A stretch of 64,000 nt of DNA from Simiduia agarivorans SA1 = DSM 21679 (GTDB taxonomy: Bacteria; Pseudomonadota; Gammaproteobacteria; Pseudomonadales; Cellvibrionaceae), in NCBI RefSeq assembly GCF_000305785.2, contig NC_018868.3:1412001-1476000 (forward strand). The letters run 5' to 3'. The notes beneath the pieces are model-generated. The model was given only the letters and a program-made list of their open reading frames with translations. It searched no databases and had not been told where the DNA came from. Below, piece by piece: positions 18,378-27,027 of the stretch. How positions within the stretch are numbered: the stretch's first letter is position 1; each line of letters opens with the position of its first letter. The position numbers were made by a program, and so were the translations under genes.

Positions 18378-18716
18378 ATCCGGGCGTCGGGTGTTACACC
18401 CGAAGGTAGAGGTAACATCGGGATATCGGATTGCCCTGCCGGATTAAAAGGTGGAATGCACTTCGCTTATTCCACCCTACAGACGATACTCCGTAGGGTG
18501 AAATAAAAGCACGGCATCCGCGGTAAAGAAATGCGCATTCTTTTATTCAACCAGATGACCGAGTTTTTTGACCGGAAATTGGCGGAGTGATATGGGGCAT
18601 TGGGTGTTGTGCCCGAAGACAGAGGTAATATCGGGATATCGGATTGCACTGCCGGATTAAAAGGTGGAATGCGCTTTGCTTATTCCACCCTACAGACGAT
18701 ACTGCGTAGGGTGGAA
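18291..18716. repeat. Two tandem copies of a 213-bp unit containing the peptidase 3' end
   Basis: The unit at 18291-18503 (end of the peptidase gene plus flank) is repeated at 18504-18716 with a constant offset of 213 bp. Copy 2 keeps the coding similarity (CACGGCATCCGCGG, then NQMTEFFDRKLAE in one frame) but has no start. Differences between copies are scattered point changes, so the duplication is not recent. Confidence 0.9.
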
Positions 18717-18736
18717 TAAACGAAGTGCATTCCACC
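18663..18736. repeat. 31-bp inverted repeat around a 12-bp spacer
   Basis: Arms 18663-18693 and 18706-18736 match with 3 differences and begin and end with GGTGGAATGC/GCATTCCACC. The GTAGGGTGGAATAA core is, as I recall, a dispersed extragenic palindrome in several proteobacteria. The first copy of the 213-bp unit holds only the left arm and part of the right. Confidence 0.75.
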
Positions 18737-18772
18737 ATTTAACCGCGACCCAACGATTCAGACAGGTGCATT

Positions 18773-18972
18773 ATGCTGAACCTGATTCCGGGCCCGGATA
18801 CGATCTAAATTCTCGGCCCTAGTCTGGCGCAAGGGCGCGCAGTGGGCATTGCCTCGGCGCCTCTGCCATTCACGGTAAACTGCAAAAAAAGCCCGGCATT
18901 CTGCGCTGGTTCAATCAATTGACCGGTTGGTTATTTGTGGGGTTGGGCGTTAAATTGGCCTTAGACAATTAG
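18773..18972 (+). pseudogene. LysE/RhtB family exporter remnant
   Basis: The N-terminal piece reads MLNLIPGPDTI-stop-ILGPSLAQGRAVGIASA, the family's PGPDTIYILGRSLAQG opening with Tyr turned into a stop. After about 84 bp the frame shifts to GKLQKKPGILRWFNQLTGW-LFVGLGVKLALDN, the usual C-terminal helix of these amino-acid exporters. The middle (roughly 130 residues of a 200-residue protein) is missing. Clearly dead: in-frame stop, large deletion and frameshift. Confidence 0.85.
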
Positions 18973-19054
18973 TGTTAACAGGCAGGTGCGAATGAATTCC
19001 GGAAACGGGGTATGCGCTGCTCACATTCCGCTGCAAGAGCATCAGGGAACAACC

Positions 19055-19747
19055 ATGAAAACCATCGGCCTTATTGGCGGCATGAGCTGGGAATCTACCG
19101 TCAGCTATTACCATGCACTGAATCTGGGCATCAAAGCCCGGCTGGGTGGTTTGCATTCAGCCAAGATCATTCTCAACAGCGTGGACTTTGCCGACATTGA
19201 ACGCATGCAACACGCGGGCGACTGGCGGGGCACTGCAGAGATACTTATTCAGGCGGCACGCGCCGTGGAAACCGCTGGTGCGGATTTTTTAATGATCTGC
19301 ACCAACACCATGCATAAAGTTGCGCCAGATATTAAATCCGCTATCGACATTCCCCTGCTGCATATCGCCGATGCCACGGCTGCCCAACTGCGGGCCGATA
19401 ACATCACCCGTGTGGGTCTGTTGGGCACCCGTTTTACCATGGCAGAAGATTTCTACACCGGCCGGTTGCGCGACCGATTCGGGATCGAGGTGGTGGTGCC
19501 GGATGCAACGGCGCAGCAAACCGTGCACGACATCATTTATCAGGAATTGTGCCTTGGCGACATCAAATCCGATTCGCGCCAGCGCTACCTGGAGATCATA
19601 GAGCGATTGGCGCAACGTGGCGCACAGGCAGTGATTTTAGGCTGTACGGAAATCGCGCTACTGGTGCAGCAATCGCATACGCCGGTGCCGCTGTACGACA
19701 CCACCGCACTGCACGCCCAGGCCGGTATCAATCTCGCATTGGCCTGA
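19055..19747 (+). CDS. Aspartate/glutamate racemase family protein
   Basis: 230-residue cofactor-independent amino-acid racemase. The two catalytic cysteines are visible: Cys82 in LMICTNTMH and Cys197 in VILGCTEI. The GLIGGMSWESTVSYY opening is typical of aspartate racemases (YgeA-like). The frame is open from 18986, but the ATG at 19055 follows an AGGGAA site and starts the conserved strand directly. It interconverts L- and D-Asp or Glu, or has a broader substrate range. Stands alone, convergent with the siderophore operon. Confidence 0.9.
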   Translation: MKTIGLIGGMSWESTVSYYHALNLGIKARLGGLHSAKIILNSVDFADIERMQHAGDWRGTAEILIQAARAVETAGADFLMICTNTMHKVAPDIKSAIDIPLLHIADATAAQLRADNITRVGLLGTRFTMAEDFYTGRLRDRFGIEVVVPDATAQQTVHDIIYQELCLGDIKSDSRQRYLEIIERLAQRGAQAVILGCTEIALLVQQSHTPVPLYDTTALHAQAGINLALA

Positions 19748-19774
19748 CATTGTCGTCTTAGCACAGACGGACCG

Positions 19775-20890
19775 CTAACTGACCGTCTGCACTGTCGCTT
19801 TACCGGAAAACCTTACATCCGCCCACAGCGCACGGACCTTGTCGACACCCAACTGCATTAACAAGGTCAGCGCTAACACCACGGGCATCGCAATCAGCGT
19901 TTGTGCACTGCTGAGCGTCTGGAAACCCACGACGCCCATTCCCCAGCAAACCAGTGTCCACTGGATCACGTACAGACTGGTCACCCGCTGGCTGCAATAA
20001 CGCAACAGTGCCATCAAGCGACCCAATCCCGCCCGCATCTCCCATGCATTGATGAGCCACAACAGCATCAGATTAATGCCCAGCAGGTAGAGTGCACCCC
20101 CCGGGCCCAAATGGAAAAAATCGCCGAAGTGATAAGCAAAATTCCAATAGCACAAGGCACCGCCCACGGCGATCAATGGCAAACCGACCCAGGGTAAGCG
20201 CTGCAGTACCGCGCGGTAGTCAAATGCCGCCTGCCGGAATACCAGACCCAGAAACAGGCCGAAGAAAATAAAGCTGATCCAGGGGAACACCGGAAAATAG
20301 ACCTGCCAGCTGTCGGAGAACAGCAGTCGCAACAGGTAATCCACGCCCGCAACACCCACCTGTGCACCGGCTAAACCTTTTGCGCACGCCACAACCAATA
20401 AACCAATCGCCAACATCAGCCACTTGTTTTGCAACCAGGGCGCGAGCAGCGCCAACACCACCAGGGAGCAGCCGGCAAGTTGGAGTATGTCACCGGTGAG
20501 CAACAGGTAGCTGTACTGATCGACCGAGAGTGGTGACTGCCAACCGTAGGCCGCGATAAAACTGTCCGGCAGTATTCCCAGCCAGATGGGTACCACGAAC
20601 TTCATGGCATTTAACCCAAAGCCCAGCAACAGAATCGCCAGGCCGCGCAACAATAACGCCGTGCCGGATAATTTGCGTGACAACACCAAGGAAACGCCCA
20701 TGCAGATGAGAAAAGCTGCACTGCCCTTGCCGACAAAGTGCACCACATGGCCCAGCCAGGCATCGGACTGCACGACTTGGGTGGCGTACATCCACAAGGT
20801 ATGCACGCACACCATCAATTGCACGGCCAGGCCGCGCCCCATATCCACCGCATCGGCCCGCGGGGGCCTGTTTTGTATTTGCGCGTTCAC
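19775..20890 (-). CDS. Polytopic membrane protein, DUF1624/acyltransferase-like
   Basis: 371 residues with about ten hydrophobic helices. The opening ADAVDMGRGLAVQLMVCVHTLWMY and the FVGKGSAAFLICMGVSLVLSRK segment resemble the DUF1624/heparan-alpha-glucosaminide N-acetyltransferase-like and acyltransferase-3-like families, which move acyl groups across membranes. GTG start with a GAGGAG ribosome site. It is the last gene of the siderophore operon, 9 bp after the reductase gene. An acylation or export-related step on the siderophore is possible but unproven. Confidence 0.75.
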   Translation of the reverse strand: MNAQIQNRPPRADAVDMGRGLAVQLMVCVHTLWMYATQVVQSDAWLGHVVHFVGKGSAAFLICMGVSLVLSRKLSGTALLLRGLAILLLGFGLNAMKFVVPIWLGILPDSFIAAYGWQSPLSVDQYSYLLLTGDILQLAGCSLVVLALLAPWLQNKWLMLAIGLLVVACAKGLAGAQVGVAGVDYLLRLLFSDSWQVYFPVFPWISFIFFGLFLGLVFRQAAFDYRAVLQRLPWVGLPLIAVGGALCYWNFAYHFGDFFHLGPGGALYLLGINLMLLWLINAWEMRAGLGRLMALLRYCSQRVTSLYVIQWTLVCWGMGVVGFQTLSSAQTLIAMPVVLALTLLMQLGVDKVRALWADVRFSGKATVQTVS

Positions 20891-20899
20891 GCTAACTCC

Positions 20900-21610
20900 T
20901 CAGTTTTTTGACAGTGGGCAGGATTCGCAATACACCTGTTCACCCACGAGAAATGATTTACAGCAGGAACGGCGCACCAGTTGTCCGGAGCGCACGCACC
21001 ACTGACTGAGCGGCCTGGCCTTGCGATCCACCAGCTGCATAGCAATACACCAACGTTGGCCTTGCGCGGCAATCCAGTGATCATCCTGATGCAATTGCGG
21101 CGCCAATGCCTGCAGGGCAAAAAACAGTGTGTCGGCCACCAACCCGCGACAATTCGCCGCACTGGCCCGCACGAGTGTCTGCAGCTGCACTAACAATTCA
21201 TCCTGAAACGCCGACAGACCATTTGCTGTCAGCGATAACGCCAGTCGCTCATCCCCCACCTGTACCGGTGATCGTTGCCAGCGATAACCGGATACACCCG
21301 ACAGGCTCATGCCCTGCAGCAACCCCTGCATGGGGGCCAGGGCTGAGAATCCGTGCACGGCGACAACAGAAAGATACACCGGCTGCCAGATCAACTGGCG
21401 CCAGACCCGTGTGGGCCAATAGTCCGGCCGCGCTTGCGGGTATTGCTGCTCACAGCGAGCGAGCAATCCAGCCAGCAAAGACGGTGTGTCTGACTGCCCC
21501 AGCCGGAACCCCTGCCCGGTTCGCTGCAATTGCAATGCGGGTTGCAGGCGTTGTGCCGCAGCCGCAATGGGCTCGGCACAGCAACCGGCAAAGGGCAGGC
21601 AGGCATTCAC
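20900..21610 (-). CDS. Siderophore ferric-iron reductase, FhuF-like
   Basis: 236-residue cytoplasmic protein ending in a cysteine cluster, RRSCCKSF followed ten residues later by YCESCPLSK. This is the CC-x10-CxxC pattern that binds a [2Fe-2S] cluster in FhuF-type reductases. These enzymes reduce Fe(III) in the imported siderophore complex to release iron. I recall a siderophore iron reductase subfamily of this length. The GTG start lies one base after the synthetase stop, so translation is likely coupled. Its presence supports a hydroxamate-type product. Confidence 0.82.
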   Translation of the reverse strand: MNACLPFAGCCAEPIAAAAQRLQPALQLQRTGQGFRLGQSDTPSLLAGLLARCEQQYPQARPDYWPTRVWRQLIWQPVYLSVVAVHGFSALAPMQGLLQGMSLSGVSGYRWQRSPVQVGDERLALSLTANGLSAFQDELLVQLQTLVRASAANCRGLVADTLFFALQALAPQLHQDDHWIAAQGQRWCIAMQLVDRKARPLSQWCVRSGQLVRRSCCKSFLVGEQVYCESCPLSKN

Positions 21611-21611
21611 G

Positions 21612-24071
21612 TTAAACGGCCTCGCATTCCAGCGCCGGTTTCATCACCGTTGCAGATCGACGGAATCGCGCAATCGGGTTTTCCAACCGGCCGGAAAAGG
21701 TCAGGCTCTCGGCCGGATTTTCCAGATTGACCATTTGCAGGTTATTTTTCAGCTGCAAGCGATTCAGGCAGGAGTGAGAGAAATCCGGCGCAAACAGATC
21801 AAATTCACGGTAGCGGTCCGCGTTGTCCGGGAACTGATCCTGATAGGCATAAACACAATCGGCCACCGCCGCCCAGAATTGATGTTCGGTAAAGTCCGTA
21901 TGTTCTTCCAGCACGGCGGTAAGGAAACGGAAATAGCAATCGAACACGTCGGTAAAAATACCCAGCAACTCCATGTGCGGCGGTAATTCGATCGCGATGC
22001 GCGCCACATCCTCGGGCAAATCGGCATCGGTGTTCTGCAGACAGATTTCCTCACCGATGTCTTTCATGAACACACCCACCGGCACATGGTTTTCCAGAAT
22101 CAGTATCAGGTTTTCACCGTGCGGCATGAACACCAATTTGTAGCGATAAAAGCAATGCAACAAGGGTGTGAGATACGCCTGCAGGTAGCGACTGATCCAA
22201 GCCTGTACCGATAAGCCCGACGCCTGAATCAATGCCGGCAACAGCGCTTCATTGTTTTCATCCACATGCAGGAGCGCGGCCATGGTCATCAGGCGCTGGC
22301 CGGATTCAAGCCGTTCATAAGGGTTTTCCCGCCACAATGCCGCCAACATCCGGCGATAGGGATTATCGCCCACCAGGGCGCGGTCGTAATAAGGAATTTC
22401 ATAGCCGACAGAGGCCACTTCCCGCAACATATCAAAGCCAATGCATTGCAGGTAATCATCCTGATCCAGCAAATCCCGCAGCCATTGATTGATTGCCGGT
22501 GTAGCGCGCATGTAATAGGCCGACAGCCCGCGCATAAAGCCCATGTTGAGAATCGACAAGGCGGTTTTCACATAGCGTTTATGAGGCTGACTGCAATTGA
22601 AAAATGTTCGGATAGATTGTTGGGCGGTGTAACAGTCATCGCCGTAGCCCAGCATCACCAGCTTGCGGGCTGCAATTTCCGGCGCGTACACACTGGCCAA
22701 CTTGTTAAACCACTGCCAGGGATGCACCGGCATCAGCCAAAAGTCTTCGGGCTGCAACCCCTGCTCAATCAATTGCGTGCGGAAGCGTTCACGCAAGGTG
22801 AAGTCCAATTCCTGCGCGAACAGCTGGTCAGCATCGAGATCCGGCACGGCGGCGAAGTGTGCGCGGGATTTATGCGCAGCCAACCAAAGCAGTGTGACAG
22901 GCGCACCCGCTTCCGGTGCAAAGGCCCGATAGTCGCCTGCGTCAAATCCGATCCGGCCATTATTGGCAATAAAGCACGGATGGCCCTCGGTCATTTCGGT
23001 TTCAATAGTCTGGAAGTCAGCGGTGGCCAAGGCCGGCGCGCTTAAGTGCGGTTTGAACTGTTTATAGGCTGCACTGCACAGGGTGCTGGTGATTTCTTCC
23101 AGATAAATGGGAAACCGTTCTTTCGCGATACCCAGTCTGGAGCGCACGTCGATAATAAAGGCGATGGCATCCAACGCGACCGGCTCGCCGTCCACGCGCC
23201 GCTCGATGGAATCGGCATCCACCAACCAATGATCGAGCGCGAGGCGCCGGGCTTTGAAGGTATATTCCACGCCCACAGTATCCACCAGCAATTGGTAAGT
23301 CTGCGCTTCGGCTCGCAGCGCGATCGGTTCAAGAATGCGCTCATGCGCCAATTCGGCAATGGCCTTGCGCACCAGGTGCCGGTTAACCCGTGACCAGATG
23401 GCCGGGGTAATGGCTTCGGCTGCCTGCGCCGGATTGTCCAACATGGCACCCGGTCCGGCCGCATAATCCAGCGCCTTGTGCGGCAGATTGTGCGCCGCCT
23501 GCCGGCGCGCTTCTGTCGCCAGAGCGGCCGCAAACTGGGCCCGGGTGCAACTGCCAAACAGGGCTTTTTTCTCACCGATCATTATCGTATGAGTATGAAA
23601 AAAGCCCACGCGCCGGTTGAGCGCATGCACTTTATGGTTGCGGTAATCGGGCTCCACCACCACCCGTTGCACCGCCGGATCGTCAAACAGAAACGCCATG
23701 ATGGACTGCATCACCGCTGTCGAAAAACCTTTTATCGGTGCATCCGCCGGGGCAATCAACAGGTGCATACCTACATCGCCGGTGAGTACGTCGTAGCTTT
23801 CGGCAATGGGATCAGTCGCCGGGTCGTAGCGCTCCATCAGGAACCCTGGCTCGCCATCAATCAGGCCCAGAAACACATCGAAGCCGGTCTTGTCCTGCAA
23901 TCGTTGGTAGCTGGCTTGTACGTCGCTCGGCGTCTGATCCTGCATCCCCCAATAGCGAGCGTAAGGTTGGCTCACCCAGGCGTGCACTTGTTCAGCATCG
24001 CGCGCCGGGTCCAACAGTTCAAACCGGATTTCGCCAATGCCAGAGGCTGAAAAGGTAAAGGTATCAGTCAT
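21612..24071 (-). CDS. Acyltransferase-NIS siderophore synthetase fusion
   Basis: 819-residue two-domain enzyme. Residues 1-190 are a GNAT acyltransferase of the IucB/RhbD kind (IRFELLDPARDAEQVHAWVSQPYARYWGM opening, RVVVEPDYRNHKVHALNRRVGF), which acylates the N-hydroxy-amine. Residues about 200-800 are an IucA/IucC-type NIS synthetase with EGHPCFIANNGRIGF, MPVHPWQW, KTALSILNMGFMRG and the MPHGENL motif, which uses ATP to form amide bonds. This matches the layout of DfoC (Erwinia desferrioxamine). The ATG at 24071 overlaps the exporter stop by 8 bp. One synthetase domain suggests an iterative oligomerising or cyclising enzyme. Confidence 0.92.
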   Translation of the reverse strand: MTDTFTFSASGIGEIRFELLDPARDAEQVHAWVSQPYARYWGMQDQTPSDVQASYQRLQDKTGFDVFLGLIDGEPGFLMERYDPATDPIAESYDVLTGDVGMHLLIAPADAPIKGFSTAVMQSIMAFLFDDPAVQRVVVEPDYRNHKVHALNRRVGFFHTHTIMIGEKKALFGSCTRAQFAAALATEARRQAAHNLPHKALDYAAGPGAMLDNPAQAAEAITPAIWSRVNRHLVRKAIAELAHERILEPIALRAEAQTYQLLVDTVGVEYTFKARRLALDHWLVDADSIERRVDGEPVALDAIAFIIDVRSRLGIAKERFPIYLEEITSTLCSAAYKQFKPHLSAPALATADFQTIETEMTEGHPCFIANNGRIGFDAGDYRAFAPEAGAPVTLLWLAAHKSRAHFAAVPDLDADQLFAQELDFTLRERFRTQLIEQGLQPEDFWLMPVHPWQWFNKLASVYAPEIAARKLVMLGYGDDCYTAQQSIRTFFNCSQPHKRYVKTALSILNMGFMRGLSAYYMRATPAINQWLRDLLDQDDYLQCIGFDMLREVASVGYEIPYYDRALVGDNPYRRMLAALWRENPYERLESGQRLMTMAALLHVDENNEALLPALIQASGLSVQAWISRYLQAYLTPLLHCFYRYKLVFMPHGENLILILENHVPVGVFMKDIGEEICLQNTDADLPEDVARIAIELPPHMELLGIFTDVFDCYFRFLTAVLEEHTDFTEHQFWAAVADCVYAYQDQFPDNADRYREFDLFAPDFSHSCLNRLQLKNNLQMVNLENPAESLTFSGRLENPIARFRRSATVMKPALECEAV

Positions 24072-25290
24072 TGGACACACCACTTAATGTCATTGTTGCG
24101 TTATTGCCTGAGGCCGACGTTGTCTCAACCCTGGGTTTGAAAAGAAGATAAAAGCAGACCAGCGCCAGGCAAAAGCCCACTACCGACGCCGTAAACGTGT
24201 GCAGCACACCCAAGGCATCGACGATGTAGCCCACACTGAAGCTTGCACCGATCACACCTACATTCTGAAAAAAATGCACTTTGCTGAAGTCCGCGGCGTA
24301 GTCGTCGGGTGTACTTTTTTCAAACAAAATGACTTCGAGCCGCACCATGATCTGATACAGGCCATAGCCAAACAGGCAGCGACCCAACACGATCAACACC
24401 ATGCTCTCGCTGGCCTGCAACACCAGACCCACAATCGCAGCTAATGCGCCCCATTGAATTTTCTGCACGTGATTCTGTGGGCCGTTAGCGTTGCGCCCCA
24501 TCCACAAACACGCCAATGCCACCCAGGCCGGAATGCTGTAGACCAAGGCACTGAGCATTTTTTGCTCGACTCCGCTCACGCCTTCCCAGTACACGGAAAA
24601 GTAGGGCCGGGCCATGAATGAGCTGAAATAGAACAGCGCGGAGACGAACGAGATTTTCAATACGAGGGGCGACAAACCAAACAGAAAACCAGATTCACCA
24701 CCGGCGGCGTCCTGCACCGGCGTCACGGTTTTGCGCAACGGCGTTTTCAGCGTCAGCACCAGACCAATGCACAGCGCCACCTGCACGGCATCGGAAGCCG
24801 CCATAAAGTAGTAGACCGATTGCGCGGCAAAGTACTGGAGCAAACTGCCACCTACCAGCGCGCCGCCAATGGCGCCAAAGTGAACCATGACCGAAAAGAG
24901 CCCCGCCACATTCAGGTGGTTGTCTTTTTCTTCCAGGCGCAACACGTAGGGATAGATCAGCAGGTAGCTGGCTTTGAACACCAGCATTAGCTGTGACGCG
25001 ATCCAGAAACCCAGCAGCGATTGGGTTTGCGCACAGTAAAGACCAAGGCAACCTGCGGCAATCTGGGTGTATATCCACAGGTGTACTTCGTCTATTTTTC
25101 GCGCGAGACGGGCCCACAAAGGAAAGGCGGTCATTACCGTAAAACAGCAGGCGGCAATGTAAGCCCCCACATGCGCAGCGCTGGTTTCGCCAAACGCTTC
25201 AGCAAAAAACTGCGGGTAAAATGGCAGCAGCAGGGTATCGGCCACCACCGACACCATGGTCAACAATATGAGCGTATGTTTCAGGCGCAT
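24064..25290 (-). CDS. MFS transporter, probable siderophore exporter
   Basis: 408-residue major facilitator with about twelve hydrophobic helices in two halves. It carries the loop 2-3 pattern FPLWARLARKIDE. Position inside the siderophore operon points to export of the finished siderophore, as for AlcS/IucX-like MFS proteins; import or drug efflux is less likely. The start overlaps the last base of the N-hydroxylase stop (TGATG), and its 3' end overlaps the synthetase start. Confidence 0.87.
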   Translation of the reverse strand: MRLKHTLILLTMVSVVADTLLLPFYPQFFAEAFGETSAAHVGAYIAACCFTVMTAFPLWARLARKIDEVHLWIYTQIAAGCLGLYCAQTQSLLGFWIASQLMLVFKASYLLIYPYVLRLEEKDNHLNVAGLFSVMVHFGAIGGALVGGSLLQYFAAQSVYYFMAASDAVQVALCIGLVLTLKTPLRKTVTPVQDAAGGESGFLFGLSPLVLKISFVSALFYFSSFMARPYFSVYWEGVSGVEQKMLSALVYSIPAWVALACLWMGRNANGPQNHVQKIQWGALAAIVGLVLQASESMVLIVLGRCLFGYGLYQIMVRLEVILFEKSTPDDYAADFSKVHFFQNVGVIGASFSVGYIVDALGVLHTFTASVVGFCLALVCFYLLFKPRVETTSASGNNATMTLSGVSND

Positions 25291-26621
25291 CAGGCACGCG
25301 CCTCCTGCAGCGAGCGGGTGTACACATAGTCCGCTTCGTTCTGCTGGGCGGTAAAGGTCTGGAATGCAATCCGCTCTTCAATGGGATAAGGCGTGTAACC
25401 CAGTATGTCGCGCAGTATGCAGCTGTTGCGGTAGCTGGCCATACCGAGGTCTGGCGTGGCAAACCCGTGACTGTGCAATTCGGCATTTTGTACGAATAAG
25501 GTTTTGTCCTTATCGATACTGTAATGCCGGTCAACCGCCAGTCGCCCCGGTGCTTCCCAATTAATGCGCTGTTGAATGCCTTGCAGAAATTCTGGCAACC
25601 GGTGCCGGTAACCCGTGGCCATCACCACATACTGGGTATAAATCTCGAACGCTTGTTCCTGCTCCGCGTGCAAAAACGTCAGTGTCAGACCACCCGCTTG
25701 CTCACGTACGGCCTGCAGAGAGGCATTGGTGGTGATACGCGAATCCAGAGGACCATTCAGGCGTTTTACATACAACAAATCGTAAATGGCGTTGATCAGC
25801 TCACTGTTGATGCCCTTGTACAAACCGTTTTGCTGTTTCAGCAGCGCATTGCGGGTTTCCGGTGCAAGACTGTAGAAGTAATCCACATAGTCCGGTGAGG
25901 TCATTTCCAGTGTGAGCTTGGTGTATTCCAATGGGAAGAACCGTGGCGACCGGGTGATCCAGTTCAGCTGGTAACCTTTGGCATCGATATCCTGCAGCAG
26001 GTCGTAGTAAATTTCCGCGGCACTCTGGCCACTGCCCACCACGGTAATACTGCGTTGTTTTTGCAGCTCATTTTTTTTGTACAGGTAATCCTGGCTGTGC
26101 ATCACACGCGGATGCGACTTGGGGCAACAGGCCGGCATGCTCGCCGCCGGGCCGGTACCCAGTACCAGACGCCGGGCAAAATACTCGCAGGTTTCGGCGG
26201 TTTGTGGATTCACTGTCGTGATCCGGTAATACGCCTGCTCTGTATCGTACTCCACCGCTGTGACATTGCGATTGAATGCCAGGTTACTGAGCTGACGCGC
26301 AGCCCACTGGCAATACTGATTGAATTCGCGCCGCATCAGGAAAAAATTCTCCCGGATATAAAACGAATACAAACGCCCCTGTTGTTTTGCGTAGTTCAGG
26401 AAGCTGAGCGGGTGAGTCGGGTCCGCCATGGTGACCAGATCCGCCATGAACGGCGTTTGCAAATGGGCCGACTCCAGCATCAGCCCCGGATGCCAGCTGA
26501 ACTCTGCTTTACGCTCAAGAAATACACAATCCAATCCTTCCAGCGTGGACGACAAACAGGCCAGTCCCAGATTGAATGGCCCGAGACCAATCCCCACAAA
26601 ATCATGCACATGCGGTTGCAT
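25290..26621 (-). CDS. Lysine/ornithine/diamine N-hydroxylase
   Basis: 443-residue flavin monooxygenase of the IucD/PvdA/AlcA family that N-hydroxylates a terminal amine for a hydroxamate siderophore, using FAD, NADPH and O2. Visible are the FAD loop GIGLGPFNLGL, the W-HP-M-ES-LQ-PF-DLVT signature (SWHPGLMLESAHLQTPFMADL), the NADPH loop VVGSGQSAAEIY and the C-terminal ATGYRHRLPEFL motif. The ATG at 26621 follows AGGGAG. First gene of the operon, with a Fur box about 75 bp upstream. Whether it uses lysine, ornithine, putrescine or cadaverine cannot be read from sequence. Confidence 0.92.
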   Translation of the reverse strand: MQPHVHDFVGIGLGPFNLGLACLSSTLEGLDCVFLERKAEFSWHPGLMLESAHLQTPFMADLVTMADPTHPLSFLNYAKQQGRLYSFYIRENFFLMRREFNQYCQWAARQLSNLAFNRNVTAVEYDTEQAYYRITTVNPQTAETCEYFARRLVLGTGPAASMPACCPKSHPRVMHSQDYLYKKNELQKQRSITVVGSGQSAAEIYYDLLQDIDAKGYQLNWITRSPRFFPLEYTKLTLEMTSPDYVDYFYSLAPETRNALLKQQNGLYKGINSELINAIYDLLYVKRLNGPLDSRITTNASLQAVREQAGGLTLTFLHAEQEQAFEIYTQYVVMATGYRHRLPEFLQGIQQRINWEAPGRLAVDRHYSIDKDKTLFVQNAELHSHGFATPDLGMASYRNSCILRDILGYTPYPIEERIAFQTFTAQQNEADYVYTRSLQEARA

Positions 26622-26696
26622 ACTTACTCCCTGCCGGAACGGCATCGGTTAACGGCGAACGACCGCTATGGCCGTCAAAAGTGGTCGCATGCTAAT

Positions 26697-26715
26697 GATA
26701 ATGATAATGATTTGC
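26697..26715. promoter_or_regulatory. Fur box for the siderophore operon
   Basis: GATAATGATAATGATTTGC matches the 19-bp Fur consensus (GATAATGATAATCATTATC) at 16 positions, and an extra overlapping AATGAT hexamer precedes it. It lies between the N-hydroxylase start (26621) and 27028. The remaining 300 bp of this spacer holds only an unconvincing short frame. Confidence 0.88.
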
Positions 26716-27027
26716 ATTTACAACGATTAAAAAGCGCAGACGATGCGCACAATGAGGCATCCGGACGGCGAGAAGGTGGCAACACGGGCTCAGGATCTGC
26801 GCGCAGACACCGGCAAAAGAAGTGACTTGTTAACGGACAATACCGGCATGTTAGCCACCGTTAGCGACAAAGAAACTAAAGTCAAAGCGGTAGCAACAAC
26901 CGGCCATAACTTGGAAAAAGTTACCTTAATAGGATGTCGGGGTCACCGGATTCGGCAGCCGGATTCAGGCCCCGGGAAAAGCAGCAAGTGGCACAGTGGT
27001 ATCGATTAGACGGTAACAGGCAACCGC

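Noticed and set aside
26743..27009. 88-codon plus-strand frame in the Fur-box spacer
   Set aside because: No ribosome site, no recognisable fold, low-complexity basic composition; looks like chance.
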